Notes under the pieces: model-generated
Told to the model about the DNA's origin: nothing
The model's database searches: none
What the model saw: only the letters and a program-made list of their open reading frames with translations
Assembly: GCA_963736425.1 (NCBI GenBank)
Contig: CAVTOX010000015.1
Coordinates: forward strand, 36,353 to 100,352
From: Prado023 sp963736425
Lineage (GTDB): Bacteria > Actinomycetota > Actinomycetes > S36-B12 > CAIYMF01
Length of the DNA stretch: 64,000 bases
Reading direction: 5' to 3'
Made by a program: the position numbers and the translations under genes
Part shown: piece by piece, positions 60,866 through 64,000 of the stretch
Numbering within the stretch: the stretch's first letter is position 1
Layout: every line of letters begins with the position of its first letter

Positions 60866-61447
60866 ATGGACGCAGCGACGATCCTCATCACGGGCTTGGG
60901 CCTGGCCGTCGCCGCGGGCCTGAACGCCTACATCCCGTTGATGGTCGCGGGGTTGCTGGTGCGCTTCGATGTCATCAGCTTCGGCGATCCCTACGACATC
61001 CTGGGCAGCACGCCGGCGCTGGTCATCATCGGCGTCCTGCTCGCGATCGAGCTGCTTGCCGACAAGGTCCCCGCCGTCGACTCGGTCAACGACGCGGTCC
61101 AGACGTTCATCCGTCCCGCGTCCGGCGCAGTGCTGTTCGCGGCCGCCGCCTCGGGCGCGGACTGGCAGTGGGCGCAGGCCCTCGCGGTGATCGTGGGCCT
61201 GTTGACCGCCCTGGGGGTGCGCTCCACGAAGGCTGCCGCGAGGCCGGTGATCAACGTCACCACGGCCGGGGTGGGCGGCCCTGTGGCCAGCGTCGTCGAG
61301 GACGGCTTCTCGTTGGGTCTCGCGCTGACCGCGCTGCTCGCGCCCCTGATCGCCCTCGTGCTCCTCGTGGGGCTGGCCTGGTTCGCGTTCAGCGCGATCC
61401 GCCGGATCCGCAGTCGTCGGTCCGGGAGTTCGGCCCTCGCGACCTGA
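60866..61447 (+). CDS. DUF4126 domain-containing membrane protein
   Basis: A 193-aa membrane protein of unknown function with about five hydrophobic segments. LGLAVAAGLNAYIPLMVAGL, the ADKVPAVDSVNDAVQTFIRP block and PVINVTTAGVGGPVASVVED are family motifs. The C-terminus is basic (RRIRSRRSGS). It is in frame with the end of the damaged LCP gene, but the leaderless promoter and the start of homology show it is separate. Confidence 0.85.
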   Translation: MDAATILITGLGLAVAAGLNAYIPLMVAGLLVRFDVISFGDPYDILGSTPALVIIGVLLAIELLADKVPAVDSVNDAVQTFIRPASGAVLFAAAASGADWQWAQALAVIVGLLTALGVRSTKAAARPVINVTTAGVGGPVASVVEDGFSLGLALTALLAPLIALVLLVGLAWFAFSAIRRIRSRRSGSSALAT

Positions 61448-61488
61448 TCCACCCCCGCGACCTGATCGCCGACCTGATCGGGCGGTGG

Positions 61489-61512
61489 CCTGATCCCGCC
61501 GGCGAGATCAGG
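61489..61512. terminator. Hairpin after the DUF4126 gene
   Basis: CCTGATC (61489-61495) and GATCAGG (61506-61512) pair around a self-complementary CGCCGGCG. The flank also carries three copies of CGACCTGATC from 61439. Probable terminator before purS. Confidence 0.45.
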
Positions 61513-61671
61513 GCCCGGCCCCCGCGACGCCACGGCCCTTCCGCGCCGGCCCTGCCCTCCGCTCCGGAAGGCCCGGCCGCGCGGCCCTGCCCGGCGCGCA
61601 GTGGCCCGCTTCGTGGGCCAGCTAGCCCGGGGCGAGCGGCCCGGCCTGGTCGGGCTGTGGGAGCCGTGAAG

Positions 61672-61677
61672 TAGGCT
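61672..61677 (+). promoter_or_regulatory. -10 box of the purSQL promoter
   Basis: TAGGCT, 36 nt before the purS GTG, leaving a short leader with AGGAG five bases before the start. Confidence 0.4.
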
Positions 61678-61713
61678 GTGCCCAGCAGTTTCGCCGCACC
61701 CCCAGGAGTTGCC

Positions 61714-61960
61714 GTGACCCGCGTCGTCGTCGACGTCATGCTGAGCCGGGGATGGCTCGACCCGCAGGGCCGGGCGGTGATGGGGGCACTCGGCCGGCCT
61801 CGGCCTGACCGGTGTCGCCTCCGTCCGGCCAGGGCAAGCGCTTCGAGATCGAGGTCGAGGGCGGAGGTGGACGAGGAGCTGTCGGAGCGTCTCCAACGAG
61901 CTGACCGCCGGGTCACTGTTGAGCAACCCCGTGATCGAGGAGACGAGATCTACGAGGAGG
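61714..61960 (+). CDS. purS: Phosphoribosylformylglycinamidine synthase subunit PurS (frameshifted)
   Basis: Small subunit of the PurSQL complex that converts FGAR to FGAM in purine synthesis. VTRVVVDVMLSRGWLDPQGR, then in other frames TGVASVRP, GKRFEIEVEG, VDEELSERL and LLSNPVIEE reproduce the family in order, with about four one-base breaks. The GTG at 61714 has AGGAG upstream. The end cannot be placed; the ~170 nt before purQ show no clear gene and may belong to a damaged C-terminus. Confidence 0.7.
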
Positions 61961-62131
61961 GCGACGAGATCGCCTCGCACTGCGACGACTGCGTCTGCGA
62001 GCCCGGGGCGCAGGTTCCGGCTGACGCGACGGGCGCGGCTGACCAGGGAGGGTGGCCTGCGGTGGTCAGGGCTGCGGCCGCGGGTCCGGGCCGGTCGACG
62101 TCGAGGCCCCGACCGCGGTCGAGAACCCCTG

Positions 62132-62832
62132 ATGCGCATCGGCGTCGTGACCTTCCCCGGGTCGCTGGACGACCTGGATGCCGCGCGCGCCGTGCGGATC
62201 GCCGGCGCGAGTCGGTCGCGCTGTCGCACGCCGATGCCGACCTCCACGCGGTCGACGTGTCGTGCTGCCCGGTCGCTTCTCGTTCGGCGACTACCTGGCT
62301 GCGGGCCATCAGCAGGTTCGCCCCCGCGATCGCTGCCATCATCGACGCCGCAAGGGTCGGCTCCCGGTGCTCGGCATCTGCAACGGCTTTCCGATCCTCT
62401 GCGAGTCCACCTCCTGCCCGGCGCGCTGACCGCGCGAACGCCGGGCTTCACTTCGTGTGCGGCGACCAGGGCTCGAGATCACCAAGTCGGCCACGCCGTG
62501 GACCCGCGAGTACGAGGCCGGGGAGCGCATCGTCGTCCCGTTGAAGAACGGTGAGGGGCGCTGACCAGGCAGACGAGGCCACCTCTCGACGTGCTCGAGG
62601 AGCAGGGCCGGGTCATCGCCTATTACACCGGCGTGAATCCCAACGGCTCGCAGCGCAACATCGCCGGGGTCTGCAACGAGGCGGGCAACGTCGTGGGCCT
62701 CATGCCGCATCCCGAGCACGCCGTGGAGGCCCTGACCGGCCCCGGAACCGGCGGCCTGGGGTTCTTCACCTCGATCCTGACCCACCTGGCATCCGGCGGT
62801 TCGATGACCGGGGCCGCACAGGGAGCCCACGC

Positions 62833-62836
<4 letters not shown>
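62132..62836 (+). CDS. purQ: Phosphoribosylformylglycinamidine synthase subunit PurQ (frameshifted)
   Basis: Glutaminase subunit that feeds ammonia to PurL. The N-terminus MRIGVVTFPGSLDDLDAARA, then LPGRFSFGDYL, the nucleophile motif VLGICNGF (Cys), TRNAGLHFVCGD-type and PWTREYEAGERIVVPLKNGE, and the catalytic His/Glu motif GLMPHPEHAVEAL are present but spread over three frames with at least six breaks. The final stretch from 62591 is clean. The ATG of purL overlaps the stop (ATGA). Length in base pairs fits the usual ~230 aa. Confidence 0.83.

Positions 62837-64000
<1,164 letters not shown>

Noticed and set aside
59873..61447. Single long frame joining the LCP protein to DUF4126
   Set aside because: DUF4126 has its own leaderless promoter and start; the LCP stop is most likely lost to a base error near 60790.

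Overview
The window is high-GC, densely coding DNA from an actinobacterium (phylum Actinomycetota). The evidence is gene content and order: a WhiB regulator, MtrA-MtrB-LpqB, DUF3499, DUF5719, a TIGR03089 protein, a monomeric isocitrate dehydrogenase, and many GTG starts placed 6-10 nt after a TAnnnT -10 box (leaderless promoters). The order LCP / amidase / TIGR03089 / mannose-1-P guanylyltransferase / WhiB / glycosyltransferase / DUF5719 / DUF3499 / phosphomannomutase / SahH / MtrAB-LpqB / HPF / SecA is the conserved actinobacterial cell-envelope block. No species can be named from sequence alone.

Layout. 0-6.5 kb: a secreted nuclease-like, LTD and Fn3 mosaic protein, an NTP transferase and a CDP-glycerol glycerophosphotransferase (surface glycopolymer genes), then a small membrane methyltransferase. 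6.5-8 kb: 3-oxoacid CoA-transferase ScoAB. 8-27.5 kb: the envelope block with LCP, amidase/CWB2, GDP-mannose synthesis (manC-like, manB), AlkA-like glycosylase, WhiB, a large GT2, DUF5719, DUF3499, Trm112, CDF transporter, SahH, RDD and SpoIIM proteins. 27.6-33.1 kb: a reverse-strand chain, five genes overlapping or nearly touching (DUF58, MoxR ATPase, DUF4350, DUF4129, proline-rich membrane protein). 33.2-42.3 kb: mtrA-mtrB-lpqB-comF, hpf, a LuxR-type regulator and secA. 42.6-54.1 kb: threonylcarbamoyl-AMP synthase, isocitrate dehydrogenase, a PadR/HAAS pair, exonuclease III, an unrecognised low-complexity protein, a CNNM/CorC protein, trpS and a 2H-phosphoesterase/GNAT fusion. 54.2-64 kb: a spermidine-synthase-like methyltransferase, a thioredoxin with a SigR-type promoter, an ECF sigma/DUF4349 pair, phosphoglucomutase, a second LCP protein, DUF4126 and purS-purQ-purL (cut by the window end).

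How they work together: mannose-1-P and GDP-mannose enzymes, the GT2, the glycerophosphotransferase and two LCP ligases would make and attach wall glycopolymers; the amidase remodels the wall; MtrAB-LpqB and WhiB couple wall metabolism to division; SecA exports the secreted proteins.

Quality warning: about 18 of 53 genes contain frame breaks, several with multiple single-base indels that scramble well-conserved proteins (purS, purQ, purL, LCP2, HAAS, pgm), while 29.0-43.4 kb has no obvious break. This looks like uncorrected assembly error rather than gene decay. One break is different: a 70-bp palindromic insert in the DUF58 gene whose removal restores the frame. I see no CRISPR array, rRNA, tRNA, prophage or insertion sequence.
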